From: an uncultured Paracoccaceae bacterium
Lineage (GTDB): Bacteria; Pseudomonadota; Alphaproteobacteria; Rhodobacterales; Rhodobacteraceae
NCBI GenBank assembly: GCA_947495295.1
Contig: CANLYJ010000001.1
Location: forward strand, 434,001-498,000
Direction: 5' to 3'
Length of the DNA stretch: 64,000 nt
Below the pieces are notes generated by a model, which searched no databases, was not told the origin of the DNA, and saw nothing but the letters and a program-made list of their open reading frames with translations. The stretch's first letter is position 1. Each line of letters opens with the position of its first letter. Below are positions 34,663 to 42,552 of this stretch, one piece after another. Made by a program: the position numbers and the translations under genes.

Positions 34663-35826
34663 TTAATAGGCTTTGCCGCGCGCCGAGACGGGCCAAAGTG
34701 TTTCGACTTTGCCATTTCGCACGCCGACATACCAATCATGCACGTTACATGTCGGGTCGCAGTGGCCCGGCACCAGTTTCAGCTTGTCATTGACTGACAG
34801 CACGCCACCCGGGTCCGCCACCACGCCATGCTCATCCGAACATTTGACATATTCAACATCGGTGCGACCATAGATCGTGGGCAGGCCGCTATCGACCGAT
34901 TGCGCCTTGAGGCCCGCATCAACGATGGCCTTGTCCGCTTTGGCGTGGCTCATCACGCTGGTCAGGATAAACAGCGCATTTTCCCACTCGTTTTCATCAA
35001 TGCGCTTGCCGTCCTTATCCAGAATACGGCCATAGTCGGCATCCATGAACGCGTAGGACCCGCATTGCAGTTCGTTGAACACACCCGAGTTGCTTTCAAA
35101 ATAATAGGACCCTGTGCCGCCGCCACCAACGATGTCAGATTCGATCCCTTCGGCCTTGAGCAGATCAAGGCTCTCGCGGACCTGATCAATGGCGACTTGG
35201 GTCTTACCCTGGCGTTCTTCATATGAATCAAGGTGTTGCATGGCCCCCTGATAAGCCTGAATGCCTGCATATTTCAGGCCGGGGGCGGCGTCGATCGCCT
35301 TGGCCAGATCAACGACGGGCTGGCCATATTGTACGCCGCAGCGGCCCGCGCCCACGTCGATTTCCACAAGGCATTCGATCTGCGTGCCATGCTTTTGTGC
35401 CGCCGCTGAGAGGTCTGCCACATTGGCCACATCGTCCACACAACAGATGGTGCGCGCGCCCAGCTTGGGCATCCGTGCCAAGCGGTCGATCTTTTGCGGA
35501 TCGCGGACCTGATTGGACACCAGCACATCCTTGATCCCGCCACGAGCGAACACTTCTGCCTCGCTCACTTTCTGGCAACAGACCCCAACGGATCCGCCCA
35601 GCTTTTCCTGCAAAAGGGCCACATCGACCGATTTATGCATCTTGCCATGGACCCGGTGGCGCATGCCGTGAGATTTGGCGTAATCGCCCATCTTTTTGAT
35701 GTTGCGTTCCAGCGCATCCAGATCCAGCACAAGACAGGGGGTCTGAATGTCGGCGGCGTCCATGCCGGGCAAGGCGGGGACGTCATAGCCGACTTCGAGG
35801 TTCTTTAAGTTGCTCATATCATTCAT
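34663..35826 (-). CDS. bhcC: beta-hydroxyaspartate aldolase (BhcC)
   Basis: PLP enzyme of 387 aa with the alanine-racemase-like barrel of D-threonine aldolases. In the cycle it condenses glycine and glyoxylate to (2R,3S)-beta-hydroxyaspartate. The PLP lysine is in the N-terminal GKMHKS segment; EIDVGAGRCGV and DIVGGGGTGSYYFE are family motifs, and the metal-binding His/Cys pair lies in PGHCDPTCNVHDWY. The ATG at 35826 has GAGGAG upstream and lies 10 nt after the bhcB stop. Annotated in isolation it would be called D-threonine aldolase. Confidence 0.9.
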   Translation of the reverse strand: MNDMSNLKNLEVGYDVPALPGMDAADIQTPCLVLDLDALERNIKKMGDYAKSHGMRHRVHGKMHKSVDVALLQEKLGGSVGVCCQKVSEAEVFARGGIKDVLVSNQVRDPQKIDRLARMPKLGARTICCVDDVANVADLSAAAQKHGTQIECLVEIDVGAGRCGVQYGQPVVDLAKAIDAAPGLKYAGIQAYQGAMQHLDSYEERQGKTQVAIDQVRESLDLLKAEGIESDIVGGGGTGSYYFESNSGVFNELQCGSYAFMDADYGRILDKDGKRIDENEWENALFILTSVMSHAKADKAIVDAGLKAQSVDSGLPTIYGRTDVEYVKCSDEHGVVADPGGVLSVNDKLKLVPGHCDPTCNVHDWYVGVRNGKVETLWPVSARGKAY

Positions 35827-35836
35827 GGTTTTCTCC

Positions 35837-36811
35837 TCAGCCCTGCATCCAGGGCAGTTTATCCAAATCAACATTGCCGCCGGTGATCACAACACCGACA
35901 CGCTTGCCTGCGAAAAAGTCACGGTTCTTGATGATCGTAGCCAGCGGCACCGCACAGCTGGGCTCCATCACGATCTTCATGCGCTGCCAGGTCAGCTTCA
36001 TCGCGTCGATGATTTCCTGCTCGGAGGCGGTGAAAATCTCCGACACATGGTTGCTGACGAAATGCCAGGTCAGTTCTTTCAGCGGCACCTTCAGCCCATC
36101 TGCAATGGTCACCGGTGCATCATCGGCGATGATATGCCCGGCCTTGAAACTGCGATAGGCATCGTCAGCCTGCTCCGGCTCGGATGCGATGATCTGCACC
36201 TCGGGCGCGATGTTCAACAGGGTCAGGCAGGTGCCTGAAATCATGCCGCCGCCACCGATGGGGGCCACGACCATGTCCAGCCCGTCGGTCTGCTCCATCA
36301 GCTCCCGACTGCAAGTGCCCTGACCCGCGATAACCCGTGGGTCACTATACGGGTGGACGAAATCTCCCCCCGTTTCAGCCTGAACACCAGCAAACACCGC
36401 CTCGCGAGAGGTTGTGGATGGATCGCATTCGGTGATGATACCGCCATAACCGCGCACCGCATCTTTCTTGGCCTGTGGTGCGGTGCGCGGCATAACGACA
36501 TTGCAGGGGATGCCCCTGCGGCCCGCTGCATAAGACAACGACAGCGCGTGATTGCCTGATGAATGGGTGCAAACCCCTTTATTGGCGGCGTCGTCCGACA
36601 GGCCGAACACCGCATTGGACGCGCCGCGTACCTTGAATGCACCGGCCTTCTGAAAGTTCTCGCATTTAAAGAACAGCTCCGCCCCTGTCAGATCATTAAG
36701 ATAGCTGGAGGTCAGAACCGGCGTTTGATGGATGTAGGGTTTGATCCGTGCGTGGGCCGCAACAACGTCATCATATGTTGGTATATACATGTCTGCGAGG
36801 TCTTTCATCAT
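35837..36811 (-). CDS. bhcB: beta-hydroxyaspartate dehydratase (BhcB)
   Basis: Fold-type-II PLP enzyme of 324 aa of the serine/threonine dehydratase family. In the cycle it dehydrates beta-hydroxyaspartate to iminosuccinate. The PLP lysine is in KAGAFKVRGA, the substrate loop is SSGNHALS and the phosphate loop GGGGM. There is no ACT domain, unlike the ilvA product at 4134-5345. The ATG at 36811 overlaps the bhcA stop (a second ATG follows at 36808), so translation is coupled. Confidence 0.9.
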   Translation of the reverse strand: MMKDLADMYIPTYDDVVAAHARIKPYIHQTPVLTSSYLNDLTGAELFFKCENFQKAGAFKVRGASNAVFGLSDDAANKGVCTHSSGNHALSLSYAAGRRGIPCNVVMPRTAPQAKKDAVRGYGGIITECDPSTTSREAVFAGVQAETGGDFVHPYSDPRVIAGQGTCSRELMEQTDGLDMVVAPIGGGGMISGTCLTLLNIAPEVQIIASEPEQADDAYRSFKAGHIIADDAPVTIADGLKVPLKELTWHFVSNHVSEIFTASEQEIIDAMKLTWQRMKIVMEPSCAVPLATIIKNRDFFAGKRVGVVITGGNVDLDKLPWMQG

Positions 36812-37998
36812 GCTGCATCCTTGAGGGTTTCCGCTGTATGGCCGCGATAGTAATCCTGTGCGGCGGCGACGCCGGAGCCGAGCTCGATATCCAGTCCCAG
36901 ATCAACCATGCACATTTCCGCCGTGGCGATGCCGGACAGGGCCATGACGTCGGTCATGCTGCCTAAATGCCCGATACGGAACACCTTCCCGGCCACTTCA
37001 CCCAACCCCGTGCCAAAGGCGACGCCGTATTTTTCGGCCGCATGGCCGACGATGTCAGAGGCGTTGAACCCTTCCGGCGTCACAATAGCACTGACCGTGT
37101 CCGATTGCACATCAGGGGTTGCGGCACACAGATCCAGCCCCCAGGCACCTGTCGCCGCGCGCACGCCTGATGCGATACGGGTGTGGCGGGCAAAGACGTG
37201 ATCTAGCCCTTCTTTCAACAGTGTTTCCGTCGCAAGCAACAACCCGTTCATCAGGCCAACAGCGGGTGTGTAGGGATAGGCGTTGGCGGCATAACTCGCC
37301 GTCATGTCATTGATATCAAAGAATGTCCGATGCAGCTTCGCCGTCTTGGTTGCATCCAGCGCCCGCGCGCTGAAGCCGACAATGGCAAGACCCGCAGGCA
37401 GCATGAAGCCCTTTTGCGACCCTGTCACAGCAACATCAACGCCCCATTCATCGAACCGAAAATCCATCGACCCGATCGAGCTGACCCCGTCGACAAATAA
37501 CATCGCCGGGTGGTCAGCGGCATCCATGGCGTTGCGGATGGCGCGGATGTCGGATTTCACGCCCGTCGCCGTTTCATTATGGGTGGCAAGGACCGCTTTG
37601 ATCTGCTGGTCGTTATCAGCCATCAGCGCCTCTGCCATCTGACCAGCGGGGATGCCATGGCCCCAAGGGGTTTCGATGATCTGCACGTCCAACCCATGGC
37701 GCTGGCACATGTCGATCCATTTGTGACTGAACATCCCGTTGCGGCAGGCCAGCACCTTGTCACCGGGTGACAGCGTGTTGGTCAGGGCCGTTTCCCAACC
37801 ACCGGTGCCCGTGGAGGGAAAGATGAAAATCTCTGCATTTTCAGATTTCAGGATCTGCTGCACATTCGCCCGCACCGGGTGCAGTATCTGGCCGAAAAGC
37901 GGCGACCGATGATCAATCGTGGGCATGTCGCAGGCTTTGCGGATCGCCTCTGGCATATTGGTCGGGCCGGGGATGAATACAGGGTTCTGAAAGCTCAT
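36808..37998 (-). CDS. bhcA: Aspartate-glyoxylate aminotransferase (BhcA)
   Basis: Class-V PLP aminotransferase of 396 aa related to serine-glyoxylate aminotransferases. In the cycle it transaminates glyoxylate to glycine using aspartate and regenerates oxaloacetate. Motifs: STGTGGWETAL, FVDGVSSIGSMDF and the PLP lysine in TGSQKGFMLPAG. ATG 37998 (MSFQNPVF) has GAGGAGAG upstream and gives the family-standard N-terminus PVFIPGPTNMP; the longer upstream reading is rejected. It is first in the operon and divergent from bhcR. Confidence 0.92.
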   Translation of the reverse strand: MSFQNPVFIPGPTNMPEAIRKACDMPTIDHRSPLFGQILHPVRANVQQILKSENAEIFIFPSTGTGGWETALTNTLSPGDKVLACRNGMFSHKWIDMCQRHGLDVQIIETPWGHGIPAGQMAEALMADNDQQIKAVLATHNETATGVKSDIRAIRNAMDAADHPAMLFVDGVSSIGSMDFRFDEWGVDVAVTGSQKGFMLPAGLAIVGFSARALDATKTAKLHRTFFDINDMTASYAANAYPYTPAVGLMNGLLLATETLLKEGLDHVFARHTRIASGVRAATGAWGLDLCAATPDVQSDTVSAIVTPEGFNASDIVGHAAEKYGVAFGTGLGEVAGKVFRIGHLGSMTDVMALSGIATAEMCMVDLGLDIELGSGVAAAQDYYRGHTAETLKDAA

Positions 37999-38061
37999 CG
38001 GTCTCTCCTCCACTTGGGTTGAGTGTGTTTTGTCAGATGCCCCGGCGTCACTCAATTTTTT

Positions 38062-38095
38062 TGAAATTGAATTTCAGAAATAGGTTATTCTGAAA
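38062..38095. promoter_or_regulatory. Probable BhcR operator in the bhcA-bhcR gap
   Basis: Overlapping palindromes lie between the divergent genes: TGAAATT-G-AATTTCA (38062-38076, perfect) and TTTCAGAAATA...TATTCTGAAA (38072-38095, near-perfect). The repeated TTTCAGA/TCTGAAA half-sites are good candidates for binding by the IclR-type regulator encoded next door. The region is much more AT-rich than its surroundings. Confidence 0.65.
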
Positions 38096-38164
38096 AACTG
38101 TTTATTGTCAGATGGTTGTATTTTTCATAATGTGAAATCGTTTTTCAGGTTAAGGAAGAGAATC

Positions 38165-38992
38165 GTGGAAGATGACAGCAAACGCACCCGTGGCCGCCCC
38201 AAATCCTGGGGTGACAAAGGTCAGCAGAACACAATCAAATCGCTTGATCGGGCGCTGGAAGTGCTGGTTGCTTTGGGCGATATGGGGGGCGGCACGCTCT
38301 CCGAAATCGCAGGTGCGCTGGATCAGTCCCCCGCCACGGTTTACCGCGTGCTGACCACATTTCAGGGCCGTGGCTTTGCCGATTTCGATGAACAGTCGCA
38401 GGTCTGGAATATCGGAGCTGCGGCCTTTCTGACCGGTTCACAATTCCTGCGCCGTACTTCATTGGCTGAACGGGCGCGCCCGATCATGCGTGATCTGATG
38501 GAGGCGACGGGCGAAACAGCCAATCTGGGGATCGAACGCGATGGCAAGGTTTTGTTCCTTGGGCAGGTTGAAACCAATGCCACGATCCGCGCCTTCTTTC
38601 CCCCCGGCACGGCGTCGGCCATGCATTCATCGGGCATCGGCAAGGCGCTTTTGTCCCGCATGGATGACACACGGCAAAGGCAGGTGCTGGCGGCGGGGAA
38701 ATTGGAACAGTTCACCCCGCATACATTGACGGATCCCGAGGCGATGATCGCCGATCTACATACCACAAAGGCGCGCGGCTATGCGATTGACGGGGAAGAA
38801 CGCAACCTTGGCATGCGCTGCATCGCCGCCCCGGTTTACGATGTTTATGGGGAGGCCGTGGCGGGCATTTCCGTTTCTGGCCCGACCACGCGGATCACGC
38901 AGGACCGCATTCCCGAACTCGCGCATTCGGTGATGAATGCGGCGGAGCAGCTGACGCGGGCGATTGGTGGAAACGGACGACCGGCGGGGTGA
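38165..38992 (+). CDS. bhcR: IclR-family regulator of the bhc operon (BhcR)
   Basis: IclR-type regulator of 275 aa: winged helix at about residues 22-85 (LDRALEVLVALGDMGGGTL ...), then an effector domain with MHSSGIGKALLS and MRCIAAPVYD. The GTG at 38165 is chosen because AAGGAAGAG lies 5-8 nt upstream; an upstream TTG at 38105 would run through the operator. In Paracoccus the homologue senses glyoxylate and activates bhcABCD, which fits this divergent arrangement with palindromes between. Confidence 0.9.
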   Translation: MEDDSKRTRGRPKSWGDKGQQNTIKSLDRALEVLVALGDMGGGTLSEIAGALDQSPATVYRVLTTFQGRGFADFDEQSQVWNIGAAAFLTGSQFLRRTSLAERARPIMRDLMEATGETANLGIERDGKVLFLGQVETNATIRAFFPPGTASAMHSSGIGKALLSRMDDTRQRQVLAAGKLEQFTPHTLTDPEAMIADLHTTKARGYAIDGEERNLGMRCIAAPVYDVYGEAVAGISVSGPTTRITQDRIPELAHSVMNAAEQLTRAIGGNGRPAG

Positions 38993-39322
38993 CGCGCAAC
39001 GTACGGTGGGGTGCGTACGGTACTGATCGACACCGCGTGGCCGATTTTGGACGAATCATGTGTTAAAGCGGGCTTTGCAGGGAACACCGCCTGTCGGCAG
39101 AGCGTCGGGCATACGTCGGCAAAACGTCGGACCCCTGCGCGCGGTGGGGCGGGATTAAGGGGCCGTACGGTGGATGTGTTAACTGGGGTTAACGCAATGA
39201 TCGCACACCCCGCGCGCCCGGATCACAGCTTCAGATCAGTGATTTTGCCGAACGCCGCTATGGCTGGCTAGGGAGAGAACATTTCTTAATTGCGCAGCAT
39301 AGTTAGGGGGCCGGGCAAACGC
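38993..39322. other. Intergenic region carrying dispersed repeats
   Basis: About 330 nt without a supportable gene. It holds three copies of CGTACGGTGG or CGTACGGTAC (39000-39009, 39014-39023, 39164-39173) and a 43-nt GTCGGC-rich repeat (39093-39135), both of types scattered through roseobacter genomes, plus GTTAAC motifs near 39179-39193. Confidence 0.6.
39093..39135. repeat. 43-nt GTCGGC-rich dispersed repeat, copy 2
   Basis: Begins GTCGGCAGAGCGTCGGGCAT and ends CGTCGGACCCC. It matches the reverse complement of 19342-19384 with three differences over 43 nt and has internal GTCGG units every 8-11 nt. Confidence 0.8.
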
Positions 39323-39850
39323 TCACAAACCCAACCGGTTTGAAAGATGATCTAGCACGTGACGCAGCACCACCGGATCGTCCTTGGCAACAACCACCGC
39401 ATCGCTCAAGGTAATTTTCTCGCTCTCGGGAAGGTCGGCTGTTTGAATGAGGGCAACCACCTTTTCTGCATCGAACCCATCCACTGTCAGCAGATCGTCC
39501 GCCATTGCCGCCAGATCAGGCGTGCTGGTTTCGCCGGTGTCATCTGCGGTTTTATTGGCAGATGCGAGCGCTGATCCTGCCCCCTCTTCTTCAAGGCAGG
39601 GGATATCAAGGGACATGCCAATTGCGAGATTGCCCTGATCACTGCCGATCACGTCGATATTGGCCTCGTAAATCTTGTCATAGTGCTGCGACGTGCCGTA
39701 GGCCCATTCAGAGATATTTGTAAGGCTGTCTGCCTTCTCAACGACATAGGTCGTGCCGCACACGATTTCGTCCGAATGGGCATGGAGTGACGATGCAAAA
39801 CATGCCCCGGCAATCGCTAATCCAAACTTCGTCATCATGGGTTTTTTCAT
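39323..39850 (-). CDS. Exported LysM-like protein
   Basis: Protein of about 175 aa with a Sec signal peptide (about residues 1-25, ending SSLHA) and a LysM-like domain: CGTTYVVEKADSLTNISEWA, YDKIYEANIDVIG and GMSLDIPCL correspond to the start, centre and end of a LysM repeat. A low-complexity linker and a helical C-terminal segment follow. Start could be ATG 39862, 39850 or 39838; 39850 gives the cleanest leader. A peptidoglycan-binding envelope protein is likely; specific role unknown. Confidence 0.75.
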   Translation of the reverse strand: MKKPMMTKFGLAIAGACFASSLHAHSDEIVCGTTYVVEKADSLTNISEWAYGTSQHYDKIYEANIDVIGSDQGNLAIGMSLDIPCLEEEGAGSALASANKTADDTGETSTPDLAAMADDLLTVDGFDAEKVVALIQTADLPESEKITLSDAVVVAKDDPVVLRHVLDHLSNRLGL

Positions 39851-39950
39851 ACGTGGACTCATTAATTTTCTATGTGAGATTGTTCGTTCGGAAAACTGGC
39901 CAAACTATGACAAGCTAGGGGTGTTGTTGCAACGTGAATGTCAACACGAC

Positions 39951-40799
39951 CTAGGACGGCAATGTCAGAACCGATGTAAGCACAGCCGTGGTCAGAAGAA
40001 TGAGGACAACTACGATCCATTCTATCGATATTGACCTGGCCAGTTGTGCGGCTGCCATCTGATCACCTGCTGACAATCCTGGGACAAAACGGAACTTGTT
40101 TGCAGCCGCAAGCCCGAGAAGCACGGCGACAAGCAGTATCTTTATGATCAGCGTTTGACCATATCCGCTGCCAAAAAGTGCTGCGAACGAACCGATCAGA
40201 TGATACCCGATGTAGCCGCCCGCCAGGATCAGCAATGGGACGAAGACCGCGGCCATCACGCCAAAACGATGGCCCACGGCCGCTGCTTGCGCGAGTGACT
40301 GTGGATCGCGCGCCAGCCGCTGCAAAGGGAACAACACACCAATCCAGACGGAAATAGCCAGCAGGTGAAACAACAAGAGCGAATTAAGAACAATGCTGTC
40401 CCGATCGGGAACATGTCCGATTTGCATGAAAGACCAGATGGCGATCAGCCCGCCGATAACCGAACACAGTAAGCCAATACGCCCCATGAAAAGTCCGGCG
40501 ATGACGATAGTCAATCCGATCAGGCGCAAAGCGAAGGCCGTGCCCACCGGTGTTGACCACAACAGGCCAAGCATCTCGGCATCGGTCATGCCGGTCACAT
40601 CACCGGTCAGGGCCGCACCCCGCAACGAAAACCCGATGACTGTGGCCATCAGACCGAGAACCGCAAGGCTGATCACGAAGCGCCGATCAATTCTTAGCCC
40701 CATGATCACGGCGACAAATACGCTGCCCACCGGCACCAATACACCGATATAGAGAGCAAGTTTCGCCGCGATTGACGCGGCACCCCAAAAATCAGGCAA
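39951..40799 (-). CDS. copD: Copper-resistance membrane protein CopD-like
   Basis: Integral membrane protein of 282 aa with about eight hydrophobic helices and the conserved FHLLAISVWIGVLFPL segment (about 145-160) of the CopD/PcoD domain. CopD with CopC is thought to import or handle copper in the periplasm and inner membrane. The start is a TTG at 40799 two nt after the copC stop; no ATG is available, so translational coupling is likely. Confidence 0.85.
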   Translation of the reverse strand: MPDFWGAASIAAKLALYIGVLVPVGSVFVAVIMGLRIDRRFVISLAVLGLMATVIGFSLRGAALTGDVTGMTDAEMLGLLWSTPVGTAFALRLIGLTIVIAGLFMGRIGLLCSVIGGLIAIWSFMQIGHVPDRDSIVLNSLLLFHLLAISVWIGVLFPLQRLARDPQSLAQAAAVGHRFGVMAAVFVPLLILAGGYIGYHLIGSFAALFGSGYGQTLIIKILLVAVLLGLAAANKFRFVPGLSAGDQMAAAQLARSISIEWIVVVLILLTTAVLTSVLTLPS

Positions 40800-40801
40800 T
40801 G

Positions 40802-41143
40802 CTATTCAACCGTAAAACTGAATGATCCGTGCATGGCGTGACCATCATCCCCAAGTCCCCGCCATTCGATGATATATACCCCTGGTCCCATGGGTTGCAT
40901 CGGGATGGCGTAATCAGAGATGAAACCGCTAAATCCATCCAGATCAAGATCCGCGCTTGGATCATCAGCATGTGTCATGCTGACCCGGGTCAGGCGGATA
41001 TTGCCGTTGAAACCCATGATGATCTCTTCCGGCATCTCGGCTACGGAGGCCTCATGCGCTGGTATCGTTGTTTCAAGCGGGGAATGTGCAAAAGCCGCTG
41101 TTGCCAGGATCGCTATCGCTGCTGCGTAAATGGGTCTTTTCAT
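40802..41143 (-). CDS. copC: Periplasmic copper-binding protein CopC
   Basis: Small periplasmic cupredoxin-like protein of 113 aa. The signal peptide MKRPIYAAAIAILATAAFA is followed directly by His20, so the mature N-terminus would be His, as in Cu(II)-binding CopC proteins where it ligates copper together with a C-terminal Asp/His pair (here GDDGHAMHGSFSF). The Met-rich Cu(I) site of longer CopC proteins is missing. ATG 41143 opens directly on the signal peptide. It pairs with copD. Confidence 0.88.
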   Translation of the reverse strand: MKRPIYAAAIAILATAAFAHSPLETTIPAHEASVAEMPEEIIMGFNGNIRLTRVSMTHADDPSADLDLDGFSGFISDYAIPMQPMGPGVYIIEWRGLGDDGHAMHGSFSFTVE

Positions 41144-41391
41144 CGTTTTACCTTTAGGGTCGCTGCGTGATTCCCCAGACACGCCACCGACACAGCTTAT
41201 ACCGTATCCGGCAGGATGTCTTCATCCGTGGCGGCTTGACCCAATCCCAGCTTTATCTGCCGTTGCATTTTGGTGCTACGGGGCGGGTCAGGCCGTAAAG
41301 GCCAAACCATCTGACATAGGTCCGCATTGCATTAAGGTTTTGACCTCGCTGGGGAATTATCGCTAGGCTGCGGCAAAATGGGGGACCTTAC

Positions 41392-42552
41392 ATGCATCTT
41401 GGCTTGACCGATGAACAAGAGATGATCGTATCGACGGTCCGGTCATTCGTGGAAAATGAGATTTATCCCCATGAGGATATGGTCGAACGGATGGGTGAGG
41501 TGCCCGAGGAAGTGGCCGCCGCGATCAAGGCCAAGACCAGGGAACTGGGGTTCTACGCCTGCAACTTCCCTGAAAGCGTGGGTGGCGCGGGCCTGTCCCA
41601 TCTGGAATTTGCACTGGTGGAACGCGAGTTGGGCCGGGGATCAATGGCGCTGACCCATTTCTTTGGCCGCCCCCAGAATATCCTGATGGCTTGCGAAGGC
41701 GATCAGGTGGAGCGTTACCTGACCCCCGCTGTGCAGGGCGACAAGATGGATGCGCTGGCCATGACTGAACCCGATGCCGGGTCCGATGTGCGCGGCATGA
41801 AATGCACGGCCCGCCGCGAGGGTGGTGATTGGGTGGTCAATGGGACCAAGCATTTCATCTCTGGCGCGGATCACGCCGATTTCTTTATCGTCTTTGTCGC
41901 GACGGGGGAGGATGACACCCCGCGCGGTCCCAAGAAACGCATCACCACATTTCTGGTTGATCGCGGCACGCCGGGTTTCACGGTGCGCGACGGCTACAAG
42001 TCGGTCAGCCATCGCGGTTACAAGAACATGATCCTCGAATTTGACGATTGCCGTCTGCCGGATGCCCAGGTGCTGGGGGCCGTTGATGGTGGCTTTGCGG
42101 TGATGAATGAATGGCTTTATGCCACCCGGATTACAGTGGCCACGATGTGCGTGGGCCGCGCCCGCCGTTGTTTTGATCTGGCGCTGAACTATGCCGCCGA
42201 ACGTAAACAGTTTGGCCAGCAGATCGGCAAGTTTCAGGGGGTCAGTTTCCAGATCGCCGATATGGTGACCGAGATTGATGCCGCTGATTACCTGACGCTG
42301 GCAGCGGCCTGGCGGCTGGATCAGGGCCTGCCAGCCAACCGCGAGATTGCCAGCGCCAAGGTTTACGCATCCGAGATGTTGGCAAAGGTCACCGACACCA
42401 CGTTACAGATTTTTGGGGGGATGGGTTTGATGGATGATTTTCCGGTGGAACGGTTTTGGCGCGATGCGCGGGTCGAACGGATCTGGGATGGGACGTCTGA
42501 AATTCAACGCCACATTATCAGCCGCGAATTACTGCGGCCTTTGGGCGCGTAA
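41392..42552 (+). CDS. Acyl-CoA dehydrogenase
   Basis: FAD-dependent acyl-CoA dehydrogenase of 386 aa, introducing a 2,3 double bond into an acyl-CoA. Motifs include MTEPDAGSDVRG, WVVNGTKHFISGA and the C-terminal RIWDGTSEIQRHIISREL. The product is about the size of CaiA and isovaleryl-CoA dehydrogenases. It is the first gene of a tight five-gene operon; its stop TAA shares a base with the next ATG. The actual acyl group is unknown. The 250 nt upstream of it hold no further gene. Confidence 0.9.
   Translation: MHLGLTDEQEMIVSTVRSFVENEIYPHEDMVERMGEVPEEVAAAIKAKTRELGFYACNFPESVGGAGLSHLEFALVERELGRGSMALTHFFGRPQNILMACEGDQVERYLTPAVQGDKMDALAMTEPDAGSDVRGMKCTARREGGDWVVNGTKHFISGADHADFFIVFVATGEDDTPRGPKKRITTFLVDRGTPGFTVRDGYKSVSHRGYKNMILEFDDCRLPDAQVLGAVDGGFAVMNEWLYATRITVATMCVGRARRCFDLALNYAAERKQFGQQIGKFQGVSFQIADMVTEIDAADYLTLAAAWRLDQGLPANREIASAKVYASEMLAKVTDTTLQIFGGMGLMDDFPVERFWRDARVERIWDGTSEIQRHIISRELLRPLGA

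Noticed and set aside
33599..36811. Amino-acid degradation genes (threonine dehydratase, D-threonine aldolase, ornithine cyclodeaminase)
   Set aside because: Family-level names only; order and regulator identify the beta-hydroxyaspartate cycle.
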